Of a stretch of 64,000 bases of DNA, positions 31,881 to 43,774 are shown one piece after another. The notes beneath the pieces are model-generated. The model was not told the origin of the DNA. It did not search any database and saw nothing but the letters and a program-made list of their open reading frames with translations. The position numbers and the translations under genes were made by a program. The stretch is from Isoetes taiwanensis (taxonomy: Eukaryota; Streptophyta; Lycopodiopsida; Isoetales; Isoetaceae): positions 14,492,386-14,556,385 of the forward strand of contig JAJEKV010000003.1 of assembly GCA_021234155.1 (NCBI GenBank), in the 5' to 3' direction. Within the stretch, counting starts at the first letter, position 1. Each line of letters starts with the position of its first letter.

Positions 31881-34800
31881 AAGTTGCTAGGTTTTTATTT
31901 AGGCTTGGCGTTAGTAGACTGTGATTGGTAGCTAAGCTTCTTCCTTTGTATTTCATTTAGAAGCAATATTTCTTGTTTTTGTATTTCATTTTATTTAGCA
32001 TTTCCTAGTTGTGAAATTTTGCTTCATGTCATATGGTTCTATACAATGTATATTTATAGTGTGGTCTATGTTTTAGTTCGAGTTTAAAGTTTCCTATGTA
32101 CAAAGTGTGTTTGTGAACATTTTATTGTTTTATCTTGTAATGGTTTACCATGTCTAGAAGATCTAGAAGGTTAATTATGACCTTTAGTTGATGTATAATC
32201 GTGTGGTCTCTCTTCTTTTACTTATGAAAGAATTGCATCCTTCAATAAAGTTCCAAAAATGTGAAAAATATACCGTCGTACATAAGATTTTTAATGGTAT
32301 ATGAGGTGTATTCGTAGATAAATGAGTACAATGCTGATGGTGGAAAATGTGTTTCAATATATCGAAGGTTTTTGGAGAGGAGATGGCAGTGCAAAATTTC
32401 TCTTCAGCGAACTTGAAGAATCGTCGATATGGTGACTCTTGAGGAGATAAAGCGGCAGCCTTTTTTTAGGGTTCTTGGGCCCGATTTTTGTTTTGAAGCC
32501 GGGTTTTTGTTCTGAAGCCTGCTTCTTGTGTTGCAGAGCCTGTATAGTGCATGTGCTATGGCGGTGGAGGCATACAAAGCTCTGGTTATGCTCTGATTAT
32601 GCTTTAGGGTTTATTCTTAGAAGGTTTTGGCGCTGCAGGAAAGGAGCATCCACATGGTGGCGATGGCGCGATGGCGTTGGGGCTTTCACTGCTGGACTTA
32701 AATTCACTGCCTGCTCCTTAAATTCGTGTTCTCCTGTGTTCTCCTTAAATTCCGGCTTCTGTGTTCTGCTGTAACCTCCTTCTGTGTTCTGTGTTCTTCT
32801 GTGTTCCGCCTCCTTTGTTTTGCCGCCTCATCCCAGTTGTTGGGAACCCCTTTTCTATCTCAGAGGTAATTCCTGGCCATCTTTCCCAGGCCAAGAGAGG
32901 CTGATCCCTGATGGGTATAGTGCTGTTCTACCCCGGGACTTATTCTTGCTCTTGCCGCTACATTTTCTTGGAAGTCTCTGTTCTTTGTTTGCTTTATTTG
33001 CTCTGTGTGTCAATTCAGGACAAGCCTTGTTGTACTTCCTCAACTAGAAAGTAGTTTATTGTTCTTCTATTTGATCCGGCAGGGCATACTTTAGTAGGAA
33101 AATTGCTGTGCTGCAACACGGCATATTTTAGCATGAAACTTGATGTTTTTAAGGTTAATGCCATTTATATCAGAATTAAATATAGCGAAATTTGTATGAC
33201 TGCATGATTGACTCAAGACACCATTGTTTCCAAATCATATGCTGACGTGGAAATTGCAGTTTGACCCCATCAAGGGGTCAATGGACGGCCACATTGTCTC
33301 CATTTGGAATCAGAGTTGGAATATTCATAAGATCAATGGCCTAGAATAAAAGATAATACAGAAGAAGCGATAATACAGAATACAATTCTGTATTCTGTAC
33401 TTTGAGTTGTTTTACATATTCTTCCTTGTTTGGTAACTTCATTATATGCAAGTATAGTGCATCTTATTGCATTATGATAATATTAATAGGAAATACAAAA
33501 TATAAAATAGAAAATAGAAAATAAGGTTAAAAGGGATGTAGATATGTGTAGTAGATGAGTGTGTTGCACGATAATGTACCATCCTTATACACATCAACAC
33601 ATAAGGACATGCAATACACAAGACATGCATTATGTATGGAAAGATTATTTCTCATTTTTTGTATAGAATCACTTTCTAACGGTCAAATATAACGGTCAAA
33701 TATAAAATTCCATAGCAACAGGAGAAGAAAAGTGGATGAGCTACAGATGCATCGTGTTAAAGTTAGTATTTTTCTGCTATGAGCTGCAGTGTTGTTTTTA
33801 TGTAAATTTTGCCCTTCAATGTCTATTGCCTCTGTTTTGATTACCTTTCCAAGTTTCTTTCTGCCATAACACTATATGGTAGAGAAAGCAGACAAACTGT
33901 TTCAAGGGGCAGTAAGGCATCTCGTCTTTGCCGTGATGCTTTTGTACATTTCAACATAAATGCCCATTTGTGTAAGAGCAAAGTTCCTTTAATGGCCGGC
34001 GTAGAACAACCGAAGTGTCAAAATGTTTAAAGTATCAACATTTCCAGCTTAAAAGTGTCAAAATGTTTCAAACAAAAAATGTTTCCATATTCACCTTTCT
34101 TGTACATGTGACCCTAATATCTTTTTTGTGATTCCTTCTTTTCGCTGCATCTCTGGTTGCCTGCAAATATTGAGGAATCATCTTAGAGAGTGGCATACAA
34201 AGTACACCATGATAAACTGTGACAAAAGATCCAGAATGGCACAAAAGTTGCTCAACAAGAAAACATCAATATGGTTATTAGAGAGTACATCCTCCTCTTT
34301 TAAAAGACCTTGAAGTTATTTTCTGCAATCATCAAGTCGCCAAACAAGACCATTTGTTTGTTCATACTAATTTCTCCAATATGATCGTAAAGTCTTTTGT
34401 CCACCAACATCCCAAATGTTTAAGCGGTACCTGTTCTACATATAGTAAAGTTTCTCTGAGAGACAGGGAGAAAAATGCTAAAATGCCTTCAACAATGTAA
34501 CTGATTGGCAATTGTATAGCCAAAGAGTATTCAGATGAACCTCTCTTGTTGCATTTGCATAGCACATAGAATGAAACACTATAAAGCTCTTTCTTTAAAC
34601 CCGTCATGAGTGGGGATTTTTTAATCCTGGCAAATGGTTCAATTTGAAAGGTCACAACCCTCAAGCGTAAGCTGAAGCTTTATTAAGCACATCCTCACTT
34701 TATGTATCTGCGTTTGGTTTGAATGGAATATGTATGCTGAAGAACCATTTAAACAATCAAAAGCTACCCTCGACTGTAGCAAAAATTATGTGGAAGCTTT

Positions 34801-34914
34801 TGACATCATCATATTGTAGGAATGTTACAAATTATTTACCTATCTCTGACAGATCAGATAAGACCAGAAAATGAAATAGAACTCGTAAAGGAGCTAAGCA
34901 ATTGAACCACAGAA
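31881..34914. other. Spacer, no supported gene
   Basis: Mostly AT-rich. A more GC-balanced patch at 32460-33050 has open frames and repeated TGTGTTCT motifs but no recognisable domain. A short hairpin TTGACCCC-ATCAA-GGGGTCAA lies near 33260. Nothing else stands out. Confidence 0.45.
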
Positions 34915-35800
34915 ATGCAACAATGGCCCTTACTTCTTATAATGCATGGTTTTTATGTTAAAACAAAAAACTCTACCCCTCTTCATAATAGCAAAGGTGG
35001 ATATCTGGTTTTGTTAAATTCATCCCTAAATAACCTGGCCAGCAACCGTTTGTTTGCCGTCAAGTTTGATGCACATCAAAATACAGAGTTCGAGGACCTT
35101 GATTCTGAGCATGTTGGTTTCAACATCAACAGCATGAAGTCTGCTTATGTCTACAGCATTCCAAATAATGCTAATATATCTTTCTCCAAGAATCAGATCT
35201 TGCGAGTATAGATTGATTTTGCTGGATTGAATAAAACGGTGGAGGTTCGTATATTAAATGACAGTGAATATAAGCCAGTTGAGTCTGTCATTTGTTATGT
35301 AGTAGATCTTTCACAAATTTTCCAAGGTAAGGCATATATTGGATTTTCTGCCTCAATAGGAGGACAGAATGCCCAAATGCATGGAATTCGTGGGCTTTTA
35401 ATTCTTCAAGAATTGATGGTAGATCTTCTTCTCATTCTCGAATGGATGTTTTCCTTATTGCCTTTCTAGTAGCAGGTATTCTTTTTGTCATAGCCAGTGC
35501 AATAGGTACTTTTCTTATGATCAGAAGACAAGAGTAAATTATGGAAGGCTCAGCCTTCAAGTGTGGCTATAATATTCACTTGTTCATTAACACAGTTCAG
35601 CTACAAAGAACTAAAAGCAGGAACCAAGAATTTTAGTGAAACAGAATATCTAGGAAGAGGAGGCTCTGGCAAGGTTTATAAAGCAGTACTTCCAAGAGAT
35701 AGATCTGTTATGGTCTTGGCAGAAAGTAGTGAATATGCAGAGGGCCAATTTTTTAGCAGAGCTTAATGTAATAGGCAGGAAGGCACACATCATGCCACTA
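34915..35800 (+). pseudogene. L-type lectin receptor-like kinase, truncated and broken
   Basis: The lectin domain is recognisable from RLFAVKFDAHQNTEFEDLDSEHVGFNINSM (quoted only in part) with the usual metal-site Asp and Asn region. A TAG at 35209-35211 stands where the family has Trp before IDFAGL. Lectin sequence then continues in the same frame through VEVRIL and VGFSAS-like GFSASIGG. A frame change occurs near 35390 in the GWAFNSS segment. A single transmembrane helix follows (about 35455-35520, LIAFLVAGILFVIASAIGTF). The kinase starts with QFSYKELKAGTKNFSE and a P-loop LGRGGSGKVYK. The position of the ATP-binding Lys is lost, and the frame breaks at about 35755 inside the N-lobe. The rest of the kinase is absent. 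Intact relatives sit in the plasma membrane and sense extracellular signals. Confidence 0.88.
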
Positions 35801-37758
35801 TCAAACTTAAAAAGAGAAACATAGAGACACACATGTGCAATAAAGGGCAAAAGTAATTATTAGTATATTTGTTCCTTAACAGGTGGAAAGAAAACTATGT
35901 AGAGATGGCAATAATTTACAAAGTAAGACATTATCAAACAGAAAGACCAAGACATTGGTACAAATATTCTTATCCTTGATCCAAGGAGCTCTGCTGGATT
36001 GTGCTCACAAAGGAAGGCTTCTACACCCCATAGAACAAAATAGTAAATTGTATCAGGTTTTGACAGCTTCTAAGAATCGAGATGGCAAGAACATGGATCA
36101 AGGGGAGTAATTCTGACCTCCCAAGAGCTGACCTCTTTGTGATTATAACTTTGTGAATAAGCTGGACTATATGAAATTTAAGAAAAGAAAGAGATGGCAT
36201 TATCTAATGTGAGAAGCTAACCTTTTGACGATAAATTTGCACATGCAACACAGTTCGATTGGTTCAAGCTCCAGAAGGTAAATTGGGTTCCTGCAACGCA
36301 TGAATCAGATAGAAGAAGAGAAAAAAGAGTGCAGAACCAAATGTGCATCCATTCTTCACAAAAGCCTTCAAAAGCAAAGCCTATTTGCAGTTTGCACGAA
36401 GTACAGGGCAAATCCCGCCGGTGCTGTGAAATAAAGGCAGGGAATCAAAGCAGTTATCAGGTCTTCTTACGTTTGACTAACCAGAGTACAAGCGGCCGAC
36501 AAGCACCTATATCTCAAACCAGGGGCAAATGTCCCGTCCAACACAGGAGAACACTGGACTCCACGGCAACAGAGGAAGATCTCCTGTAAAAAAATTGTTC
36601 AAAGATTGAAAGAACGGCATAGTTACTACGTTTTTTGTGAAATCAAAACCTCGATAGAAATCAATCTTACATTGTATCGATTTGAGAAACACTAAGGAGG
36701 GTGCAGAAAGGTCGATAGAAGTTGTGAATCGAATCCATGCCAAAAGCAAAGCCTCGCAAGGGAGAATGCTCACGGCACGGGATGTCAATATCACCGTGTC
36801 GAAATTTGTGCCATTTCTAATTTCCCTAGCCGTCAATTTAAAAAAATGGAGATCTAATTTATGCCACTTAAGATGTGGCTTAGGTGGAACTGTTACGTGG
36901 ATAGGCTAGAATTGCAAGAAACGCTGTAGGCTTAGGTGGAACTGTTACGTGGATAGGCTAGAATTGCAAGAAACGCTGTAGGCTTGGTTAGGCTGGTGTG
37001 CTAAAAAAAAAATAACACAAAGAAAAAAAAAGGAAACTTTTGTTGCCCTCCCTTATCAAAGGACAACTGTAGTGCCAATTAGGCATAGTGCCATAGGGTT
37101 TCGTGTTGCCAAGAGCGTAGGCAGTGTCCTTTGCCTGGTATTGCCGCAGTTATTTGCACCATGCCGAGGGTGGGTGGCATTGGCGAAGTTTAAGGCAGCT
37201 AGGGTCTTTCCTTCTTTGAGAAATATAGCCTCGCCTGATGCCGTTGTTGGATTTGGCCATGCGGTGTCGAAAGGTGTGTGTTGTACTCTTATAGAAGTTA
37301 CGAGGATGTCTTACCAATTTATACCCTAGTTCCTGATGGGATTGGGGTATGTTTTAGTAAGTATTTGATTGGTCATGTTTTATGAAAAAGCGCGACCTGG
37401 GTCAAGTGCAATGCAATTTAAACTTGCTAGTCTCCAAGTGGGAACATTCTATTAGTAGCTGGGTTAGATCATAAATCGTGTTTTGGTCATTTCATGTGTT
37501 CTCCCATCCTGGCACGTAGATATCAACCAATCAAAAGCCATTTAGTAGTAGTAGTATAGGATGTTATGTTAGGGTCCTAACGTAGTGGCTTAAAACTTTG
37601 TGTTTTATTTTAGTTAAAGTGAGTTGATTTATGCTCTTGCTAAGCATTAAATTGGAGGTTTTATCTTTGCTTGAGCTGTAGGTGTTGTTGCTGTCATTTG
37701 CGTACTGTCGTGGGGTTGCATTTTGCTAGCTAGCTAGACAATCCCTTTAACAAGCAGT
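35801..37758. other. Spacer, no supported gene
   Basis: Mixed sequence with short open frames, none recognisable. It contains the 52-bp duplication listed separately and an A-rich run near 37005-37030. Confidence 0.45.
36877..36980. repeat. 52-bp tandem duplication
   Basis: Two copies (36877-36928, 36929-36980) begin GGCTTAGGTGGAACTGTTAC and end AAACGCTGTA, apparently identical. A third copy begins GGCTTGGTTAGG at 36981 and breaks off. Recent duplication. Confidence 0.9.
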
Positions 37759-38317
37759 GTGGCTTCAAAAGAGAGAGCAGAATTTAACTTAGTGGCAGCA
37801 GAGGCATTAGTGTCTCAAATAGAGCCACAAGTAGAGCTGCAACCAGCAGAGGCATTGGCGTCTCAAACAAAGCTGCAACCTGACTCATTTTCTGCACCAT
37901 CGCATAGAAAAAGAAGTAGACCACAACAAGCATGGTCTTCTTTGAGACCAGAATTCATGAATTGGTTATGTAATCGACTTTTAGCCAAGGATTTGGAATT
38001 GATTACCAACAGCGAGGAAGGGTGGCTAGACTAGCATGCAGGGCTTGTTAAAGATGCTGAGAGGGCTTTTAAACCTCGAATGATAGCTCTAGAGCCTGAA
38101 AAGGGTGAGCAGTACACATGGATAGTGGGCAATATTAGCCATACTACTGGGAATATGATCACGAAAGTTGCAAATTTGAATAGTCATCATCCGAGGCTAC
38201 TGCTGAAAGAAAAAGCCATCACGTGGAATGCGGCTTGGTGCAACAGGAAGTTGAAGAAAGAAGCCCACCAACCCCCTCATCTTGTTAAAAAAGTGTTGGC
38301 GAAAACAATAAGAGCCA
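37759..38317 (+). pseudogene. Unrecognised kinase-like gene, 5' part (split by a LINE)
   Basis: Frame 37759-38034 starts at ATG, passes through A/L/Q-rich repeats (PAEALASQT twice) and a basic stretch, then FMNWLCNRLLAKDLELITNS. One in-frame TAG is followed by a further same-frame segment (38080-38317) with EKGEQYTWIVGNISHTTGNM. The frame stops only because a LINE begins at 38318. The same frame resumes at 41355 with IRVKHPGETDREWE after the LINE. I do not know the family of the N-terminal region. Confidence 0.55.
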
Positions 38318-38329
38318 TCCACGATCAAT

Positions 38330-41077
38330 GATTGGAGGCCTATTTCTTTACTCTCCTCTGTGTATAAGATTATTGCAAAAGCTTTGGCAGAAAAGCTTAA
38401 ACTGGTTCTAGCATCCTCTATTAACAAGGTTCAGTCTGGGTTTATCCCAGGAAGAAACATCTTAACTAACGTTGCTGCAGCTTGTGAGGGCTTGTATTGG
38501 GCTAGGAAAATAGGTCAGAGAGTTGTTTATCTTAAGCTCGATTTTGCGAAGGCATATGACAGTGTGCGCTGGGAGTTTTTGTCTAGTGTGCTTTTGGCTT
38601 TAGGTTGTGGTCCACGTTTTACAGAAATAGTTATGAAGCTTCACATGTCAGCACGAGCTACAGTTATGTGCCAGGGGGAGCCCTCCCCATTCTTTTCGAT
38701 GGGAAGAGGAGTTCGTCAGGGCTGCCCTCTGGCCCCATTTTTGTTTACCATGGTGGCAGAGGCATTATCACAATTGCTCTTGACTGCCGTAGATGAGGGT
38801 GTGGTAGAGGGTCTTCAGATGCAGAACGGCAGTCAGCAGATTTGTAATCAGTTTGCAGATGACACTTTCCTCTTTGTGGCAGCAGAAGAAAGCAATTTGC
38901 GTAATGTTAAGGGTTTGCTAGATACATTTTCCTTGGCTTCTGGTTGTCTTCTTAATTGGGGAAAGTGTCCGGCTCTGTGGGCTTTGGAGACGCCGCCTTC
39001 ACCTTGTTTGTTTCTCTTCCCTTGGAAGGTACTCCCAGTGAATGCATGTACCAGACTTCTGGGCATTCCTTTTGGGGGTGATATCCATGGAATAAATTAC
39101 TACTCCTATATTTTAGTGTAGCCAAAATAGGTTTAGCTAAACTACCTTCAAATTGGGGCTGGAAGTTTCTAACACTTGGCTAAACTAAATGGTTTTTCTC
39201 CATCACAGTTTCTTGCTTTTGGCTAAACTTTCACAAAATAGAAAGGCAAATATTAGCCATCACGCGATAGTAATTAAAAAAAATCCAAGCATTTTGGCAA
39301 ATACAATTAATTTATTGTAAATACATAAATCAAGACATACATGAACATGTTCAAAAACCTAAAAAAAAAAGGGACTACATTGTTCCTTTTCCTCTAATGC
39401 ATCAACTTTGTACTTGGAACAAGAAAGAAAGTGAAAAGAAAAAGAAAAATATAAACCTATTTGCAATCTCTTAAAGTTAGCACATACATTGATGTTGAAT
39501 TTCGGGCTAATCTATCCATTTTTCCAAGCCCACTCTATCTTAGGTTTGGCTAATCGATGTCATGATGGATATATCTGGAGGTAAACGTTTGGCTATTCAA
39601 CCTAAAAACTCACTTGGGCGGCAAAAAAATTGGGCTAAATTTTTTTTTTTTTTTTTGGGCATTTTTTCCATTTACTTTAGCCGTTTTTCTTGGCAAAACT
39701 GCTATAAAATAGTCATTTGGCTAACCTTAGCCTTTATTCCATGGTGATATCTCTGAGATTTTGCAGGGACTACAGAAGCACCTGAATTGGTGGAAGGGTA
39801 GTAAGTTGTCGATGGCAGGCAGGATTACTGTAGCTAAGTCAGTGCTTTGTAGCACCCACGTATACACAGCGTCTGTTATGTTAGCTCCAGAATGCAAGGT
39901 TCAGGAATTGAATAGAATTGTCCAAAACTTTGTTTGGGGAGGGGCTGTAGAAGGAGCAGTGGTTAAAGTAGCCTGGTGGAAGTGCCTCCGCCCTCGAGAG
40001 GATGGGGGTTTGGCAATCCTAGATTTGGCTTTGCATTCTAAGGTGTTAGTCTTCAAGTTTGTTTGGAGTATTCTCCATGAAGAGGTGTTCTCTCCAGGTG
40101 CAGCATTGCTTTTACAGTCCCTCGAGAATTGTGTGGCTTTTCACAAGCTATCTGTCCCTGTGAAGTTGCCTTGGGTCTTGCTTTACGGTCTGAGGCCATT
40201 CCCACACGCGTCACCTTTTCTCAAGGGTGTACTGCGGGCCTGGGAGCATGTGCGAGTGCTTTTCCAGGTAGACTATGCATCAATATTTCATCACACTTCT
40301 CCTTTTCTGTGGGTTCCTCTGTCTCCGACATACTTACCTTTGGCTTCCAGCTTGCACGCTCGGACGTAGGCCCATTGGACTCGAGCTGCAGTCTCCACCT
40401 TAGAGGATTGGTATTGACATGGCCAACTGGCTCCTTTGGAGTTTTTTCAGGCCCACTTTCGGCTTAAGAGCAGTGATCGAGCTATCTGGCAGCAAGTGGC
40501 CTCCTGTATTCCGCTGCATATTCCTGTTCTCCTCCAGGGAGGGGTGGTCTTTCAGATTTGGAAGGTTCATTCGAGAGTCGATGAGTCATGTTTTGTTCGT
40601 TCTTATTATCGGACATTGGTTATTCATGATACTTTACCTCCTTCTGACAAGTGGGCACTGAAGCTTCAAGGTTCCTGTTGGCGCTCCGTCTGGACATGGA
40701 CTTGGAACTCTCTCCTCCCACCGAAGGTTAGGGTTCTCTTGTGGCAACTGGTGCACCGCTGCATTAGGGTAAATGTTCTTGTGCATAAATTTAAGCCAGC
40801 TGTGAGTTTTCTTTGCCCCTGCTATGGCTCTCATCGAGAGTCCATTGAACATTGTCTAGTCTGGTGCCCACATTTGCAAGCTGCATGGGATTGGGTCAGA
40901 GCATTGTTCCGGATCAGGATGTGTAGCCAGAAGATACTTCTTCATGTGTTTCCAGCTTCATGGTCCTCTCCTAAGAAGCAAGCTTTCCATCTGTGTAAGG
41001 CATGGTTGGTTTGGTTGATTTGGAACGACATCATTTATGGATTTTTCAAGGGATTCAGCAACCTGCAGCCTCTCTAG
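38330..41077 (+). pseudogene. LINE ORF2 remnant: reverse transcriptase and zinc-binding domain
   Basis: Reverse transcriptase blocks appear in order: NDWRPISLLSSVYKIIAKAL, SGFIPGRNI, LKLDFAKAYDSVRWEF, GRGVRQGCPLAPFLF and the catalytic FADDTFLF (38852-38875). The MITE interrupts at 39078-39751. The frame resumes exactly (39752 on) with LSMAGRITVAKSVL. Stops occur at 40367-40369 and near 40416. The same frame then carries the plant LINE zinc-binding domain (about 40690-40990) with W...NSLLPPKVRVLLWQ, CPCYGSHRESIEHCLVWCP and W. The inserted 666 bp is a multiple of three, so the frame is unchanged across it. Confidence 0.88.
39086..39743. mobile_element. 658-bp hAT-like MITE inside the LINE
   Basis: Perfect 11-bp terminal inverted repeats CATGGAATAAA (39086-39096) and TTTATTCCATG (39733-39743) are bounded by a perfect 8-bp target duplication GTGATATC (39078-39085 and 39744-39751). 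An 8-bp duplication is typical of the hAT superfamily. No transposase is encoded. The motif TTTGGCTAA and its shortened forms recur about ten times in both orientations, denser toward the ends, as expected of transposase-binding subterminal repeats. A 9-bp duplication (GGTGATATC) is also readable but would make the inverted repeats unequal. Confidence 0.92.
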
Positions 41078-41353
41078 TTCCACGACTCAGACATAAGCTA
41101 TTCTAGAGTTTTCTTGTGTTTACTGGCCTAGAGGAGACAAAGTTTTGCATCTGGCGAGATATTTTGCACATTGAAAATGCGAAAGGGGAGTTTGTACAGT
41201 GATTACTAGAGGTGATTGGAAGTTTACGCTCTAGTTTTTTAGTATGGAGTGCTGAGGTGTCTTTGTCCCTTTGGGGCATTCTTTTTCCTCGCTACTTGTC
41301 TTGTATCATTGCCATTCTTTTAATATAAGTGTCTCAGTTCTTCAAAAAAATAA

Positions 41354-42460
41354 AATAAGAGTCAAACATCCTGGTGAGACGGATAGAGAGTGGGAAGCTC
41401 GTAAAAGAGCGGATGCTAAGACAAACTGGTTTGCAAAAGTAGATTCGTTGTAGATAATAAATAAACAAAGAATTGGTTCTGGTTCATATGGGATGATGCA
41501 TAAATGCAATACTTTAGGTCTAGCTTTATTAAGGATGAACCATATTGCGTAAAAGTTTCAAAACAATAATTTTCAGCCAGGTACAGATCTTAATAAGTTA
41601 GTGGAAGCTATGTTGAAGAATATGAGGGAGTCTGGGATGCAGGTTAGGCATGGATGTATAATACGCTGCATAGGCTTAAATTTTTCTTTTTGGAATGGAG
41701 GTTCGTTGGCAAGCTTTTTTACAAGTCATGGGTGCAATGCTTTTGCTGAGCTTGCATTTAAAAAGTTAGGAGTTGTCCCCAGAGTGGAGACAGACTTGAT
41801 GCGCCTTGAGGAGCGCAGAAGGAAAGATTTATTTGTTGCCTCTAGGGTTGGGGTCTTGGCTATGTCATTCTGCAGCGGCCTGCAAAAACTTCATCAAGAA
41901 AGGTATTTGCATATGAACTTGCATCTGGGCAATGTGCTGCTCCATTTTACATATGGAAAGGAGAAGGGATGCATTGATCCTCAGGCTGTTTATATTGGCA
42001 TTTGTGATTGGGGTGAATCTAGACTGATGGGTGAGACAATGGAAGTGAAGTAGGTGGCATTACAAGGGTTTGGATGATGAGGCAAAGAAAAGAATTGAGA
42101 TTGAAAGGGCCAGGCATCCATATATGCACGATGATCTTTATTTTGGCAATGGCTCAAAGACAGTGGCTACAAGGGTTGACTTTGACTTGCACGGGGCAGC
42201 GTATATTGTGTATTACTTGGCTGATTTTGCATTAAGGTAGGCATCAAAGAATGTGTGACTATTTGACTCATTGCGTTGAGTCGCCAATGAGAGACAAAAT
42301 GCGAAAATTTGATTTGGCTCATCTACTTGACACCATGCGGAGTAGTTTTCATTGCATTCCAATGCCGTGCACGAGGCCACAATTGGAATCAGATTGGATT
42401 CTTCAGCTTGGCCACAGTGTGGATGATGCAGTAGACCAAGCTGGTCCTAGTCACGTTTAG
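41354..42460 (+). pseudogene. Unrecognised kinase-like gene, 3' part
   Basis: This resumes the frame broken at 38317. A P-loop-like IGSGSYG lies near 41470-41490, and a YCVKV block resembling the ATP-binding Lys motif lies in a neighbouring frame near 41540. The long frame 41601-42053 carries a helical region and then LHMNLHLGNVLLHF at about 41905-41946, where active kinases have HxDxxxxN. CDWGES at about 42004-42021 stands where they have DFG. After a TAG at 42051 further homologous-looking sequence continues in several frames to 42460. The first catalytic Asp reads Asn (HMN), so even the ancestor may have been a weak or inactive kinase. Stops at 41451 and 41550, and frame changes, mark it as a pseudogene. 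Confidence 0.55.
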
Positions 42461-42719
42461 CCTGCATGTCCTGTTATTTACACGACACCTAAAGTTACAT
42501 TCAACATTCATGTATGTAATATTCGAAAGAAATTCATTAAACGCTTGTTCATTTAACACTATCGAGAAATTATTGCCCATATATATAATTCTTCTTTTCG
42601 TATTTTAGAATTGTGAAATTGCATGCAAGTTGTTTATTGTGTGCTTTTTCTATATGTCGCAGCAAACAAAAATTATAAAAACAAGAAGTCAAAGCACACC
42701 TTGACAAATCAGCACTATT

Positions 42720-43774
42720 ATGTCTCATCAACAGCATAACGAGAATGACCAATCTCCTTCCAATGTGGGCACACCGCAGCAGCAGGGAATGTCTCCACAT
42801 GACTTCTCAATGGACCACTACCCCACGACAGTGAGTTCAGTAAGAGGTTTGCGCAGCAAGTATACTATGAGCTTGTGAAGGAAGTGCCTGTAAATTATGC
42901 CAGTAGAAAATGGAGGCAAGGAAGCGGTAGTGGCAGCACCAAGAGGGTTAAGCTATCGGAAGATAGTGAGAGTGGGGCGCATGGTGAGCCTGTCACCATT
43001 ACATACCTGGTTGTTGACGCTATTCTACTTTTGGAAGTGGCAGGTGTAGCCTCGGCCAGAGTCGTCAATGAACTTGTAGATATTCGGGCCCAATTTGAGA
43101 ATGAGAGAAGTCGGAACCTAACCCTTTCTGAAGAGAATATTCGCTTAAAGGACCGTGCCGATGGGTATGAGAAGATGCCAACCGAATTAGAGGACACTAA
43201 ATGGCAGCTAGCGGCATTGAACAGAGAGGCAACGGTCGTAAGGGAAAACAACGATCACTTACGCAACCTAAGAAGATCGTTGGACTTTGACCCTTTTAGG
43301 GTGGCTTCCGAGTATTCAATTGTATATCTCCCTCGCGAGTACTTGTATGAGAGCTAGTGGGAAGAGCTAAAGGCCGCTGATTATAGATATTGTGTGTGAT
43401 GTGCTGACAACTTGATACAGGTGGGCTGGTACACTCTAGGTTGTGGGCATCGTATGCACATGCGATGTGTTCTTGATTGGATGTTGCAAAGTCGCTTTTG
43501 CCCAATGCAAGACGGATGGATTTTTCCTGAATTGCAATATGCCATATTAAACATGCAAGATCGCATGCTAACTTTGCCACAACGAGTCGCTTGCATAAGA
43601 GGTGGGCAAATGCATACCTTTGAAAGCTATCGCAAGATGGAATTGTGGAGGGGAGTGGAGGAGCCGTGCGAAGGAGAGGTAGTGCCAGACATTAACCAGT
43701 TCCTACCTCTACCTCCAGGGCCGCATGGCGATTGGGTTGATCCAACTGAGACCAATAAAAATAATCTTGAATGA
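42720..43774 (+). pseudogene. Coiled-coil and RING-like protein, decayed
   Basis: From the ATG at 42720 a Q/S/P-rich start runs to about 42822, where a one-base frame change leads into a continuous frame to 43774. That frame has a basic patch (KRVKLSED), a predicted coiled coil (about 43060-43300, with ENERSRNLTLSEENIRLKD) and a RING-like block. The block has YCV-TGA-CAD, then LGCGHRMHMRCVLDWM and FCPM. Stops at 43355 (TAG) and 43397 (TGA) break it. The eighth zinc ligand is not seen (CPMQ in place of CPxC). A RING normally recruits ubiquitin-conjugating enzymes. It lies just downstream of the kinase-like gene in the same orientation, but whether the two belonged together is unknown. Confidence 0.55.

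Larger units (their letters stand above)
38318..41353 (+). mobile_element. 5'-truncated L1-type LINE, itself split by a MITE
   Basis: Flanked by an imperfect 11-bp target duplication, AATAAGAGCCA (38307-38317) and AATAAGAGTCA (41354-41364). The 3' end is A-rich (41345-41353). The 5' end starts inside the reverse transcriptase at NDWRPISLLSS, so it is truncated as usual for LINEs. The host gene's frame is readable on both sides. Without the MITE and its duplicated target the LINE is about 2370 bp. Confidence 0.85.

Noticed and set aside
32460-33050. Open frames 32475-32774 and 32784-33047
   Set aside because: Low-complexity repeats of TGTGTTCT explain the openness; no domain seen.
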